Assembly (NCBI GenBank): GCA_020171895.1
Contig: JAIVAN010000007.1
Location: forward strand, 248,001-312,000
DNA: 64,000 bases
Direction of reading: 5' to 3'
From: Bacillus timonensis
Lineage (GTDB): Bacteria > Bacillota > Bacilli > Bacillales > Bacillaceae_L
A program made the translations under genes and the position numbers. The notes under the pieces are model-generated. The model did not search any database, was not told where the DNA came from, and saw only the letters and a program-made list of their open reading frames with translations. Below are positions 47,369-56,530 of this stretch, piece by piece. Position 1 is the stretch's first letter, and each line of letters begins with the position of its first letter.

Positions 47369-47965
47369 CTATCTAACAGGTTGAGGAGCTCCACAGCCAG
47401 ATACTAATAGCTTCTGAACTGGTTTTGCTAATGTAACTAAATCATACTTTTGCTCATTCATTACCCAAGTGGTTACCGTTTCATCAATTGTTCCAAAAAT
47501 AAGGTGTCGTGCTAAACGCTGATCCAGATTACTACTGAACTCGCCTGTTGCAATTCCTGCAGCAATAATTTGATCAACGACTCTTAAGTAGCCTTTTAAC
47601 ACTTCGTTTATTCTTAAGCGGAGCTCTTTATTAGATTGTCGTAGTTCCAACTGGGTAACAATTGCTAAGTGATGATCAGCAGCTAATAAGGCAAAATGTT
47701 TTTCCACCAACATTAATAACTTCTCTGCTGCTGTCGTTTTTCCTGCTATTTCTTTTTCAATTCTATCAATAAAATTCCCCATTTTCTCTTGAAAAAGTGA
47801 AACAAGAATATCATCTTTGTTTTTAAAATAAAGATAAATTGTTCCATCAGCTACGCCTGCTTGCTTGGCAATTTTTGATACTTGTGCTTGATGATAACCA
47901 TTTTCTGCGATAGCAACGACTGCTGCGTCAATGATTTGTTTATACTTTGGTTTGTTTCTTTTCAA
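47369..47965 (-). CDS. fadR: TetR-family repressor FadR of fatty acid degradation
   Basis: 198 residues. The N-terminal helix-turn-helix KQIIDAAVVAIAENGYHQAQ, VSKIAKQAGVADGTIYLYFK is nearly the B. subtilis FadR sequence as I recall it. FadR represses beta-oxidation genes and is released by long-chain acyl-CoA. The start is a TTG at 47965 with AAAGGAAG 8 nt upstream. A consensus FadR operator lies just upstream, so it is likely autoregulated. Confidence 0.95.
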   Translation of the reverse strand: MKRNKPKYKQIIDAAVVAIAENGYHQAQVSKIAKQAGVADGTIYLYFKNKDDILVSLFQEKMGNFIDRIEKEIAGKTTAAEKLLMLVEKHFALLAADHHLAIVTQLELRQSNKELRLRINEVLKGYLRVVDQIIAAGIATGEFSSNLDQRLARHLIFGTIDETVTTWVMNEQKYDLVTLAKPVQKLLVSGCGAPQPVR

Positions 47966-47988
47966 TGGTAATACTTCCTTTCTAAAAA

Positions 47989-48006
47989 TGAATGAATAAT
48001 CATTCA
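47989..48006. promoter_or_regulatory. FadR operator in front of fadR
   Basis: TGAATGAATAATCATTCA fits the FadR consensus TGAATGANTANTCATTCA at every fixed position. It lies 24 bp upstream of the fadR TTG start, between the lcfA hairpin and fadR. Confidence 0.93.
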
Positions 48007-48054
48007 TATTTTCATAATACGAAGTTATTCCATACGTGTCAAGGATTATAAATA

Positions 48055-48084
48055 AACTTAAGAGCCACAGCGAACATGGCTCTT
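48055..48084 (-). terminator. Terminator/attenuator between lcfA and fadR
   Basis: AAGAGCCA (48060-48067) pairs with TGGCTCTT (48077-48084); the following minus strand is AAGTTTATTT, a poor U tract. Termination is probably partial, letting lcfA transcripts reach fadR. Confidence 0.6.
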
Positions 48085-48128
48085 TGCAAGTTGCTCAGTT
48101 TTTTCTTGCAAAGCGTTCAAATATTAGC

Positions 48129-49814
48129 TTATTTGGTGCTAATTTTTTTTCTTTCTTCATCTACTAGTGCTCTTCTTAGTATTTTTCCAACTGCCGTTTT
48201 TGGTAATTCTGAACGAAACTCATAAATTCGTGGAACTTTATATGATGCTAGATGCTTTCTTGCAAATTCATCTAATTCTTGCTCACTACATTCCATACCT
48301 TCTTTTAATACCACGTATGCTTTAACTGTTTCACCACGATATGGATCAGGTACCCCTGCAACGACCACTTCTTGAATTTTTTCATTTTCATAAAGTACTT
48401 CTTCTATTTCACGAGGATAAATATTAAATCCTCCGGCAATAATCATATCTTTCTTTCTATCCACTATATAGTAAAACCCTTGTTCGTCCATGTAAGCCAT
48501 ATCACCTGTATATAACCAGCCATCCTTAAGTACTGCTTCTGTTTCTTCAGGCTTATTCCAATACCCTTTCATAACCTGTGGACCTCGTACAATTAATTCT
48601 CCTATTTCATTTGGCCCAGCAGGACCTGAGTTATCCGGTGATAATACCACTGAATCTGTATCTGGCCAAGGGACACCAACACTTCCACTTACTCTTTTAT
48701 CCCATAGAAAGTTTGCATGAGTGACAGGTGATGCCTCTGATAAACCGTAGCCTTCTACTAACTTTCCTCCAGTTACTTTTTCAAACTGTTCCTGTACTTC
48801 AACGGGCAATGGCGCTGATCCACTAAGGCAAGAGTCTACTGATGATAAATCATATTTTTTTATGTCTGGGTGATTCAATAGTGCAATATAAATGGTTGGT
48901 GCACCTGGGAAGAGTGTTGGCTTCAGTTTCTGAATCGTTTTTAACGTATCTAGTGCATCAAATTTTGGAAGTAAAATCATTTTAAATCCTTGCATAATGG
49001 ATAAATTCATCACCGCTGTCATCCCATAGACGTGAAAGAAAGGTAGAATACCTAATATTGACTCTTCTCCTCTTTTACTTTTATACATCCAATGTGCACT
49101 CATCAACGTATTTGCTACTAAGTTCTTATGAGTCAACATAACCCCTTTTGGAAAACCGGTCGTTCCACCCGTATATTGAAGTAGTGCCAAATCTTCACTT
49201 GGGTTAATATCAACATCTATTTCTTTTGCTTCAGTCGATGCTAAAATCCGTGTAAATAGATGATTTTGATCATCTTCTTCTACTTTCACAACAATACCAT
49301 GCTGCTTTTTTTGTATAAACGGATAGATAAGATTCTTTGGAAATGGCAAATAGTCTTTTATTCCTGTTACAATGATGTGTTTTAATTTTGTTACCGCTTT
49401 CACTTTACTCACTCTTGGATAAAGTAGATCTAAAGTAAGGATAATATCGGATCCAGAATCATTAATTTGATATTCTAATTCTCTTTCTGTGTACAGTGGA
49501 TTCGTTTGAACAACAATACCACCTGCGAATAGCACACCATAATATCCAATTACAGCTTGAGGACAATTTGGTAACATAATCGCTACACGATCACCCTTTT
49601 TTAAGCCAAGGTGTTTTAAATAGTTAGCGAATTTTAACGCTTTTTCATAAAGTTCATTAAATTTTAACTCTTTACCTAAAAAATGAATTGCTGTCTTCTC
49701 TGAAAATTCCTCAGAAGCATCCTTTAAATAAGATTGTAAAGTCTTGTTCTCATAGTTGATTGAATGTGGTATTTCTTTTGGATATTGATCCAACCATGGC
49801 TTTTGTATTTCCAT
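48129..49814 (-). CDS. lcfA: Long-chain fatty-acid-CoA ligase
   Basis: 561 residues. Activates fatty acids with ATP and CoA. Adenylate-forming motifs: LALLQYTGGTTGFPKGVMLTH (P-loop, split here by one residue run), VEGYGLSEASPVTH, DGWLYTGDMAYMDEQGFYYI, and the C-terminal lysine in LPKTAVGKILRRAL. First gene of the lcfA-fadR-fadB-etfBA group, with a strong promoter overlapped by a FadR-like site. Confidence 0.95.
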   Translation of the reverse strand: MEIQKPWLDQYPKEIPHSINYENKTLQSYLKDASEEFSEKTAIHFLGKELKFNELYEKALKFANYLKHLGLKKGDRVAIMLPNCPQAVIGYYGVLFAGGIVVQTNPLYTERELEYQINDSGSDIILTLDLLYPRVSKVKAVTKLKHIIVTGIKDYLPFPKNLIYPFIQKKQHGIVVKVEEDDQNHLFTRILASTEAKEIDVDINPSEDLALLQYTGGTTGFPKGVMLTHKNLVANTLMSAHWMYKSKRGEESILGILPFFHVYGMTAVMNLSIMQGFKMILLPKFDALDTLKTIQKLKPTLFPGAPTIYIALLNHPDIKKYDLSSVDSCLSGSAPLPVEVQEQFEKVTGGKLVEGYGLSEASPVTHANFLWDKRVSGSVGVPWPDTDSVVLSPDNSGPAGPNEIGELIVRGPQVMKGYWNKPEETEAVLKDGWLYTGDMAYMDEQGFYYIVDRKKDMIIAGGFNIYPREIEEVLYENEKIQEVVVAGVPDPYRGETVKAYVVLKEGMECSEQELDEFARKHLASYKVPRIYEFRSELPKTAVGKILRRALVDEERKKISTK

Positions 49815-49854
49815 ATACCATTCCCACCTTTTCCCCCTGATTTTTTAAAACTTT

Positions 49855-49873
49855 AGAATTTTCTAATCATTTA
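49855..49873. promoter_or_regulatory. Degenerate FadR site downstream of the lcfA -10
   Basis: On the minus strand TAAATGATTAGAAAATTC matches about 13 of 16 fixed positions of the FadR consensus. It starts 5 bp after the -10 hexamer, so it would cover the transcription start. Confidence 0.5.
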
Positions 49874-49877
49874 CTCT

Positions 49878-49906
49878 ATTATAATATAATGCATAATTCG
49901 TGACAA
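49878..49906 (-). promoter_or_regulatory. Sigma-A promoter of lcfA
   Basis: The minus strand has TTGTCA (49901-49906), a 17-bp spacer and TATAAT (49878-49883), about 64 bp before the lcfA start. Confidence 0.75.
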
Positions 49907-50066
49907 TTATCTAATTTCTTTAATATTTTTTTAAATATACGTAATTAATTTCCAAGCTCTAAAACTTTTTTATCGTATTTTCTTCAATAGGTTGCTTTCC
50001 AACCTATTAACTGTCAAACTTAAGAGTGATAAACTATTTTGTAGAAAAGATGAGTAGGTGACTAAC

Positions 50067-50441
50067 ATGATTGAAATTAAAACTTCTACACTCAGTGATG
50101 GAGAGTTTAATAGAGGGGTATTTGCAACTCGCGATATTAAAAAGGGGGAGCTTATCCATGAAGCACCCGTTATATCATACCCAAATAAGGAACATGTTCA
50201 TATAGAGAAAACGTTGCTTGCTGATTATGCGTTTGAGTATGGAAAGAATCATTCAGCCATTCTGTTAGGCTATGGCATGTTGTTTAATCATTCGTATACA
50301 CCGAATGCGAATTATGAAATTAGCTTTGAAGACCACACGTTTAAATTTTATGCATATACGAATATTAAAGCCGGTGAAGAAATTCTAATAAATTATAATG
50401 GTGAAGTTGATGACAATGATCCACTATGGTTTAACGAGTAG
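50067..50441 (+). CDS. SET-domain protein (putative protein lysine methyltransferase)
   Basis: 124 residues, essentially a minimal SET domain. N-terminal GVFATRDIKKGELIHEAPVI, the central GYGMLFNHSYTPNANYE with the NHS motif that binds S-adenosylmethionine, and GEEILINYNGE, matching the usual GEEL-x-x-x-Y. A C-terminal Trp (DPLWFNE) follows, where eukaryotic proteins have a post-SET domain. Start ATG 50067 has AGGTGA 5 nt upstream; a GTG at 50058 precedes it. It diverges from lcfA and ends at a bidirectional terminator. The methylated target is unknown. Confidence 0.85.
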   Translation: MIEIKTSTLSDGEFNRGVFATRDIKKGELIHEAPVISYPNKEHVHIEKTLLADYAFEYGKNHSAILLGYGMLFNHSYTPNANYEISFEDHTFKFYAYTNIKAGEEILINYNGEVDDNDPLWFNE

Positions 50442-50448
50442 AAGAAGT

Positions 50449-50475
50449 AAAAAAGCATCCGATGGATGCTTTTTT
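50449..50475. terminator. Bidirectional terminator between the SET gene and the yshE operon
   Basis: AAAAAAGCATCC (50449-50460) pairs perfectly with GGATGCTTTTTT (50464-50475) around a GAT loop. Confidence 0.93.
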
Positions 50476-50483
50476 ATTTTGGA

Positions 50484-50567
50484 TTAAACGAAAAATAGTA
50501 AATAGATTACACCAATTAGAAGAAATACTCCACATAGTGTTAGCAAAACCTTCGCTAATGTTTCCAA
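50484..50567 (-). CDS. Possible 27-residue single-pass membrane peptide
   Basis: The frame from TTG 50567 reads METLAKVLLTLCGVFLLIGV then IYLLFFV and stops at 50484, 8 bp before the terminator. AAGGTGA lies 7 nt upstream of the TTG and overlaps the stop codon of the DUF350 gene, so translation could be coupled. The peptide is one hydrophobic helix with a short Glu/Lys head. I do not recognise a family. The good ribosome binding site and tight fit to the operon are the evidence; length alone proves nothing. Confidence 0.45.
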   Translation of the reverse strand: METLAKVLLTLCGVFLLIGVIYLLFFV

Positions 50568-50579
50568 TAGTAATTCACC

Positions 50580-50987
50580 TTACCCTATACCCGAGCCTAT
50601 GACGTAGGAGAGTCCTATTGAGATCACCATTGCGATAAATCCAACAGCTCGGTTATCTTTTTCAATCTCATCATCAATTTTAAACCTTGGTGTCAAAAAT
50701 TCAAATATAAAATATCCAGTAAGTAATAAGAAAAAGCCAAACATTCCCCAACCAATCATGACAAATAATGAATCATGATTGCTAATAGAGAAACGAAAAA
50801 TATTAGCAATACCAAATATTTTTCCACCGGTAGCCATAGCTACAGCAAAGTTTCCCTTTTGTATTTCTTCCCAATTTTTATATTTCGTTACTAATTCAAA
50901 TAAAGCTAGAAATAAAATGATAAGTAATACGATTACGCTATAATTAGCAGCAGCTTGCACATAATCATTTCCCCAAAAATTTTCCAT
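50580..50987 (-). CDS. yshE: DUF350 membrane protein, YshE-like
   Basis: 135 residues with four membrane segments. DUF350 pattern: FELVTKYKNWEEIQKGNFAVAMATGGKIFG, FLLLTGYFIFEFLTPRFKIDDEIEKDNRAVGF. Function unknown; relatives also sit beside mutS2 in other Bacillus. I use ATG 50987 (MENFWGNDYV), which fits family starts, though GGGAG is 12 nt away; ATG 51017 is ten codons upstream. It lies 45 bp after mutS2. Confidence 0.85.
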   Translation of the reverse strand: MENFWGNDYVQAAANYSVIVLLIILFLALFELVTKYKNWEEIQKGNFAVAMATGGKIFGIANIFRFSISNHDSLFVMIGWGMFGFFLLLTGYFIFEFLTPRFKIDDEIEKDNRAVGFIAMVISIGLSYVIGSGIG

Positions 50988-51032
50988 TGGTTTGCAAAAC
51001 TCCCTTTTATTTTCCATTAAAGCAATAACTCT

Positions 51033-53390
51033 TTACTTAAATTCAACGACCGTTACTCCTGTTCCACCTTCCCCCGCTTCTCCAAAGCGGGATGATTTAA
51101 CTTGTCGGTGCTTCTTTAAATAGTCTTGAACACCCTGTCGAAGCGCACCTGTTCCTTTTCCGTGGATAATGGACACTCGTGGATAACCAGCTAGAAGTGC
51201 ATCATCAATATACTTTTCCACCCTAAGTAAGGCGTCCTCAAAGCGCTCTCCTCTCAAATCCAGTTCAAGCTTCACATGATAATCCTTGCCCTTAATTGTT
51301 GCTAAAGGTTTTGTTTCGACCGGTTCAGGGCGACTAATGTATTGAAGATTGCTTTCCTTAACCTTCATTTTCATAATCCCCATTTGAACATTCCATTCTT
51401 TTTGTCCTACTTTTTCAATCAGAATACCTTTTTGGTCAAAACTTATAACTTTAACTTCATCACCTGGTCGAAGCTCTTCATTTTTTGTTGATTTTCCTAT
51501 CTTTTTTGAACTCTTTTCTAAAGTAGGAGTCGCGTTTTCTAGACGTTTTTTTGCATCTATTAGTTCATGTTCTTTAATTTGAGCATGTTGATTTTTCTTC
51601 ATTTTTCTTAGTTCTCGAATAATCTCATCTGCTTCTTCGGTTGCATGTTTGATTGTTTGGGCGGCCTTTATTTCGGCTTTTTGATATAAATGATCTCTTT
51701 GTTGATTAAATTCATTAATTTGCGCTTGTAGTTCTTCATGTAGTTTCTGCGCCTCTTTACGAATAGCCTCAGCCTCAATTGCCTCCTCTTCCGCTTTTTT
51801 CTTACTATTTTCAAGTGAGGCGATCATGTTTTCTACCGTATTACTTTCAGTACTAATATGTGATCTAGCTCGCTCTATAACGGACGAATCTAGTCCTAGA
51901 CGCTTAGAGATTTCAAAAGCATTGCTTCGGCCAGGAACACCAATTAACAATTTGTATGTAGGACTGAGTGAATCAACATCAAACTCTACACTAGCATTAA
52001 TTACCTCAGGCCTATTATAGCCGTATGCTTTTAACTCAGGGTAATGAGTAGTGGCAATTACTCTTGCACCTCTTTGATACACTTCATCTAAAATGGAGAT
52101 TGCTAGTGCAGCACCTTCACCGGGGTCTGTACCAGCACCTAGTTCATCGAATAATACTAAACTATTCTCATCAACCTTTTGGAGAATATCTACAATATTG
52201 ACCATATGAGATGAGAACGTACTTAAGCTTTGCTCAATTGATTGTTCATCACCGATATCTGCATAAACAGAATCAAAAACAGTCATTTCTGATCCATCAA
52301 GTGCAGGTATTTGTAAACCTGATTGAGCCATTAACGTGAATAATCCCACGGTTTTTAATGTAACCGTTTTTCCTCCAGTATTTGGTCCAGTAATTACAAT
52401 CGTCGTATACTCTTTTCCTAATTCAATATCATTAGGCACAACTTCTTCTGGCTTAATAAGAGGGTGTCTTGCTTTAAAAATATTCACATAGCCTTTATTG
52501 TTCATTATAGGCTTTGAACATTTCAGTTTATGACTATAACTTGCTTTTGCAAAAAGAAAGTCTAATTCTGATAAGACTGTTACGTTATGATCTAATTCTC
52601 CCTCTACTTCTGCAACCTTTCCCGTTAATTCAAAAAGGATTCTTTCAATTTCTTGTGTTTCTTTTACTCTCGCTTCTTGAAGTTGGTTATTTAAGTCAAC
52701 GACCGCTTGTGGTTCAATGAATAACGTAGCGCCTGAGGAGGATTGGTCATGGACAATTCCACCATATACACCTCTGTATTCCTGCTTAACAGGTACAACA
52801 TATCGATCATTTCGAATCGTAATGATTGCGTCAGATAATGTTTTTTGTCCCGAAGAGGATCTTACAATATTCTCAAGCTTTTCTCTGATTCTAGCTTCAT
52901 TACTTCTAAGCTGGTGTCTAATCGTTCGAAGTTTTTCGCTAGCAGAGTCCATTACTTCTCCAGAATCATCGATACAACTCTTAATGTCTTGTTCTACCTC
53001 GATTAGAGGAGCTATTTGTGAAACAAATTCACCTAGAATAGGTAATTCAATGCCATCTTCAATCATTCCTTCGATAAACTTCTTTAACTGTCTGCCCCCA
53101 TAGATGGTACTTGCAATGTTAAGAAGTTCATTTTGGTTTAACATGCCACCAATTGCGGCTCTTTTAATGCTTGCACGAATATCACTAATTCCACCTAAAG
53201 GAACATTTCCTTTTAGCCTTAAAACTTTTACACCTTCATCCGTTTGCTCCTGCCACTTTACTACTTCAGCGTAGTTTGGCGATGGAAGAAGTTTAATGAC
53301 TTTGTCACGACCAAGTGATGAAGCAACATGCTGCTTTAATTGTTCTTTCACTTTGTCAAATTCTAATACTTTCATCATGCGCTGATTCAT
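51033..53390 (-). CDS. mutS2: MutS2 endonuclease/ATPase with Smr domain
   Basis: 785 residues. No mismatch-recognition domain; starts with the MutS core helices, then the ATPase with Walker [16 protein letters not shown] and Walker [18 protein letters not shown], a coiled coil at about residues 520-630, and a C-terminal Smr nuclease domain ([32 protein letters not shown]). Involved in limiting homologous recombination and, in B. subtilis, acting on collided ribosomes. Start ATG 53390 ([11 protein letters not shown]) has GGGGAG 6 nt upstream. Confidence 0.95.
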   Translation of the reverse strand: MNQRMMKVLEFDKVKEQLKQHVASSLGRDKVIKLLPSPNYAEVVKWQEQTDEGVKVLRLKGNVPLGGISDIRASIKRAAIGGMLNQNELLNIASTIYGGRQLKKFIEGMIEDGIELPILGEFVSQIAPLIEVEQDIKSCIDDSGEVMDSASEKLRTIRHQLRSNEARIREKLENIVRSSSGQKTLSDAIITIRNDRYVVPVKQEYRGVYGGIVHDQSSSGATLFIEPQAVVDLNNQLQEARVKETQEIERILFELTGKVAEVEGELDHNVTVLSELDFLFAKASYSHKLKCSKPIMNNKGYVNIFKARHPLIKPEEVVPNDIELGKEYTTIVITGPNTGGKTVTLKTVGLFTLMAQSGLQIPALDGSEMTVFDSVYADIGDEQSIEQSLSTFSSHMVNIVDILQKVDENSLVLFDELGAGTDPGEGAALAISILDEVYQRGARVIATTHYPELKAYGYNRPEVINASVEFDVDSLSPTYKLLIGVPGRSNAFEISKRLGLDSSVIERARSHISTESNTVENMIASLENSKKKAEEEAIEAEAIRKEAQKLHEELQAQINEFNQQRDHLYQKAEIKAAQTIKHATEEADEIIRELRKMKKNQHAQIKEHELIDAKKRLENATPTLEKSSKKIGKSTKNEELRPGDEVKVISFDQKGILIEKVGQKEWNVQMGIMKMKVKESNLQYISRPEPVETKPLATIKGKDYHVKLELDLRGERFEDALLRVEKYIDDALLAGYPRVSIIHGKGTGALRQGVQDYLKKHRQVKSSRFGEAGEGGTGVTVVEFK

Positions 53391-53430
53391 CGTTTTCTCC
53401 CCTAACATTCAACATCATAATAGAGCTAAA

Positions 53431-55149
53431 TTATTGTTTATGATGCTTTTCTAAAAAATCTAACAATCGCCCAATGTCCCATGTATTAATGACATTATCC
53501 TTCTTAATCCAACCTTTCATCGCTGTAGAAACTCCTATTGGCATATCTTCAAGCATATCGATATTATGAGCATCTGTATTAATAACCAGTTTTACACCTG
53601 CATCCTGGGCCATTTTAATATACTGTGCAGATAAATCTAAACGATTAGGATTCGCATTTAGTTCTAGTGCGGTATTTGTTTCTTTCGCTAATTGTATAAG
53701 AAGCTCGATATCTACGTCATAACCTTCTCTTCTCCCAATTAACCTACCAGTTGGATGGGCAATAATATCAACATGGCAGTTTTCTAAAGCTGCTTTCAAT
53801 CTTGTCATTATTTTTTCACGTGGCTGTGAAAAACTTGAATGAATTGATGCAATCACAATATCCATTCCTGCTAAGACAGAATCATCATAATCTAGTGTTC
53901 CATCAGGTAAAATATCCATTTCTACTCCTGCTAAAATGGTAATATCATCATACTTTTCATTTAATCGGTCTATTTCCTCTCTCTGTTGAAGCAATCTCTC
54001 TGGTGTTAGTCCGTTAGCAACCTTTAAATATTGAGAATGATCCGTAATCGCAATATAACGATAACCTTTGGATCGACACGCCTCTACCATCTCTTCAATT
54101 GTAAAAGCACCATCGCTCCAAGTAGAATGCATATGTAAATCGCCCAAAATATCTTCCAAACGAATAAGACCTTCAATTTCATGCACTAACTCAATTTCCT
54201 TACCGTCCTCCCTAAGTTCTGGAGGGATAAAGGGGATATTAAAATGATTAAAAAACTCTTCTTCAGATTCAAAAGTCTTTACTTCACCCGTCTCAATTAT
54301 TTCTACGCCATATTCACTAATCTTTTCTCCTCTGTCTTTTGCAATTTGTCGCATTTTCACATTGTGATCTTTACTTCCTGTAAAATGATGTAAGGTTGTC
54401 ACAAATTCTTTTGGTAAGACAAGTCTAAAGTCAACCGAAATATCATATTCATACTCAATCACGACAGAAACTTTAGTATCTCCATTTGAGATGATTTCTT
54501 TGACTCCCTTTAATTGTGTTAGTTGTTCCCGCACAATGTTTGGTGTAGTTGTAGCAATAATAAAATCAAGATCTTTAATTGTTTCTCTCATTCTTCTTAA
54601 ACTTCCAGCTCTTGAAAATTTCACAATTCCCTGCATTGTCGATAAAGCTTGTTCAATAGATTCAGCTAAAGGAATCATCATAGAAATTGGTAATCTTTCA
54701 GGACGTTTTCCGCTTTCAGCAATCGATGCCAATATTTTTTCTTCTGTTTTTTTACCAAATCCCGCTAGGCTTTGTACCTTTCCATTCATACATGCTTCTT
54801 TGAGCATTTCTATATCTTCAATTCCTAATTCCTGATAAAGCTTGGCAATTTTCTTTCCACCTAAACCTTGTAATTTCAATAGAGGAACCAATCCCGCTGG
54901 CACTTCACTTTTAAGCACAGATAGTGTTTCTGATTCTCCAGTATTGATATATTCTTCAATGACAGCAGCAGTGCCTTTACCAATTCCTGCAAGCTTTGTA
55001 AAATCTTCTATTTGACTTAAGCTTCTATCATCATTTTCAAGTGCAGCAGCAGCTTTTCTAAAAGCTGCAATTTTAAACGTATTTTCACCCTTTAATTCCA
55101 TGTAAATGGCAATAGTTTCTAATAATCGAATGATATCTTTTTTATTCAA
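53431..55149 (-). CDS. polX: DNA polymerase X with PHP exonuclease domain
   Basis: 572 residues. Order: 8-kDa-like N-terminal domain with helix-hairpin-helices (LAGIGKGTAAVIEEYI; LQGLGGKKIAKLYQELG), family X palm (SRAGSLRRMRETIKDLDFII with the metal Asp pair), then a PHP domain (GDLHMHSTWSDGAFTIEEM, AITDHSQYLKVANG, IAHPTGRLIGRREG, INTDAHNIDMLED). Fills gaps in base excision repair. I chose TTG 55149 (MNKKDIIRLLE), with AAAGTGAG about 9 nt upstream; GTG 55164 is an alternative. Confidence 0.94.
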   Translation of the reverse strand: MNKKDIIRLLETIAIYMELKGENTFKIAAFRKAAAALENDDRSLSQIEDFTKLAGIGKGTAAVIEEYINTGESETLSVLKSEVPAGLVPLLKLQGLGGKKIAKLYQELGIEDIEMLKEACMNGKVQSLAGFGKKTEEKILASIAESGKRPERLPISMMIPLAESIEQALSTMQGIVKFSRAGSLRRMRETIKDLDFIIATTTPNIVREQLTQLKGVKEIISNGDTKVSVVIEYEYDISVDFRLVLPKEFVTTLHHFTGSKDHNVKMRQIAKDRGEKISEYGVEIIETGEVKTFESEEEFFNHFNIPFIPPELREDGKEIELVHEIEGLIRLEDILGDLHMHSTWSDGAFTIEEMVEACRSKGYRYIAITDHSQYLKVANGLTPERLLQQREEIDRLNEKYDDITILAGVEMDILPDGTLDYDDSVLAGMDIVIASIHSSFSQPREKIMTRLKAALENCHVDIIAHPTGRLIGRREGYDVDIELLIQLAKETNTALELNANPNRLDLSAQYIKMAQDAGVKLVINTDAHNIDMLEDMPIGVSTAMKGWIKKDNVINTWDIGRLLDFLEKHHKQ

Positions 55150-55298
55150 ATGACTCACGCTCACTTTCTATGTATAATTCTACTCTTGTCTGTCGTTTAA
55201 TAATCTATTTGTATCTTCAATTTAGTTTGTTTTTAAATAAGATTTACCTTTTTATCGTTTCCTCAATTATGTATTCTACTTACAAAACTAAAATCATA

Positions 55299-55329
55299 TA
55301 TAAAAAACTTCTCTGATCAGAGAAGTTTA
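55299..55329 (-). terminator. Terminator after zapA-cvpA
   Basis: AAACTTCTCTGA (55306-55317) pairs with TCAGAGAAGTTT (55318-55329), followed by TTTTATATATG on minus. It overlaps the stop codon of the CvpA-family gene. Confidence 0.85.
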
Positions 55330-55881
55330 GAATGCCATATGTTCTATCCATAAGTCTTTTATTTTCCCTGAGAAAATAGGTGTATGTTGAACTATCATCT
55401 TTGCCATAACAGACTCATTGATAGATGTCTGTATGATTTCTAAAGGTAATAAGGCTCCAATAAAAAGGACAATAAAAAGGATAAGATAGGTTTCAACAAA
55501 ACCTAATAAACCACCAGCCCATCCATTCACTTGTTTCAGCAATGGTAAATGAGCAAGGAAGTCAAGCATTGAACCAATAATTTGCATGGCAATTTTTGTT
55601 GCAAAGAATAGCATAGCAAAGGCGATTGCTCGATAATAAGCAGCTTCTAAATTAGAACTTTCAAACAAAAATTTCACAGTAGATTCTTCACCGAAGGAAG
55701 GATAAGGAATCCATAGGTTTAATTTTGGAGCTAGGTCACCAAAATATAAATATGCCACGATAAATGCAACAATAAATCCTGTTAAATGTACGATTTGAAG
55801 AATAAATCCCCTTTTAAGGCCAATTAAAAAACCAAATAATAGAATAATAACTAAAAATAAATCAAGCATTTCTAATTTCAA
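55327..55881 (-). CDS. yshB: CvpA-family membrane protein, YshB-like
   Basis: 184 residues with four membrane segments; CvpA (colicin V production) family, with [20 protein letters not shown] at the N-terminus and [19 protein letters not shown] in the third segment. Molecular role is unclear. Its start overlaps the zapA stop by 4 bp, as in B. subtilis yshA-yshB. Confidence 0.9.
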   Translation of the reverse strand: MKLEMLDLFLVIILLFGFLIGLKRGFILQIVHLTGFIVAFIVAYLYFGDLAPKLNLWIPYPSFGEESTVKFLFESSNLEAAYYRAIAFAMLFFATKIAMQIIGSMLDFLAHLPLLKQVNGWAGGLLGFVETYLILFIVLFIGALLPLEIIQTSINESVMAKMIVQHTPIFSGKIKDLWIEHMAF

Positions 55882-56147
55882 TCCTTTTCATTTATTACTT
55901 GCATTTGTTGTAGAAGTTGCTCATGTTCATCCTTTAACTTTAGGTAGTCATGTACAACATTTACAGCTGTTAATACGGCTAACTTATTTATATCTAGCGA
56001 AGAGTTTTTGCTATTAATCTCTCGCATTTTATCGTCAACAATTGAGGCCACAAGACGAATATGACTCGTGCTTTCATACCCTATAATTGAATATTGCTGT
56101 CCATATATATCAACTGTTGTTTTTGTTTTGTTTTTTTGTGACAACAT
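55878..56147 (-). CDS. zapA: Cell division protein ZapA
   Basis: 89 residues. Binds and bundles FtsZ. N-terminal globular part ([35 protein letters not shown]) and a C-terminal coiled coil ([20 protein letters not shown]). Start ATG 56147 has GGGGG 5 nt upstream; the frame extends to 56168. Coupled to the CvpA gene. Confidence 0.94.
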   Translation of the reverse strand: MLSQKNKTKTTVDIYGQQYSIIGYESTSHIRLVASIVDDKMREINSKNSSLDINKLAVLTAVNVVHDYLKLKDEHEQLLQQMQVINEKD

Positions 56148-56257
56148 ATGAGCCCCCAATCCTATCAATCCTCATCTTATCATAACATGAATAGTAGAAA
56201 TATGGAAAGTCATCTCCTAAAGAGTTATGATAGGTTTATATTAGTTTCTAGTTTTTT

Positions 56258-56447
56258 GGCTACCCTGAAAATACGACACTGTATATGGGGTGTTAACCTC
56301 CGTTGCAGGAACCTCGCTTTCCGCGGGGCGCTCCTGGAGCCTCCTCGGCTGCGCCTGTGGGGTCTCCAGTCCAGCGCATCTCCCGCAGGAGTCTCGGTTC
56401 TTCCACTTCGATTAATAAGCATAAATCACTATATGTCAACATTCTAT
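56258..56447 (+). repeat. Interspersed palindromic repeat, copy F (right end lost)
   Basis: GGCTACCCTGAAAATACGAC, GGGGTGTTAACC, CGCTTTCCGCGGGGCGC, CTGGAGCCTCCTCGGCTGCGC, TGTGGGGTCTCCAG, GGAGTCTCGGTTCTTCC, GATTAATAAGC, GTCAACATTCTAT; the terminal CATGGTGC is missing. It lies in the divergent zapA/rnhC region, the only copy between two gene starts. Confidence 0.92.
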
Positions 56448-56530
56448 ATTTCTGTTTGTTTGGAGAATATTTAATAAACTACTAATACATATTCATAATA
56501 AAATTTAGCTATATTTTAGGAGTTGATAGC

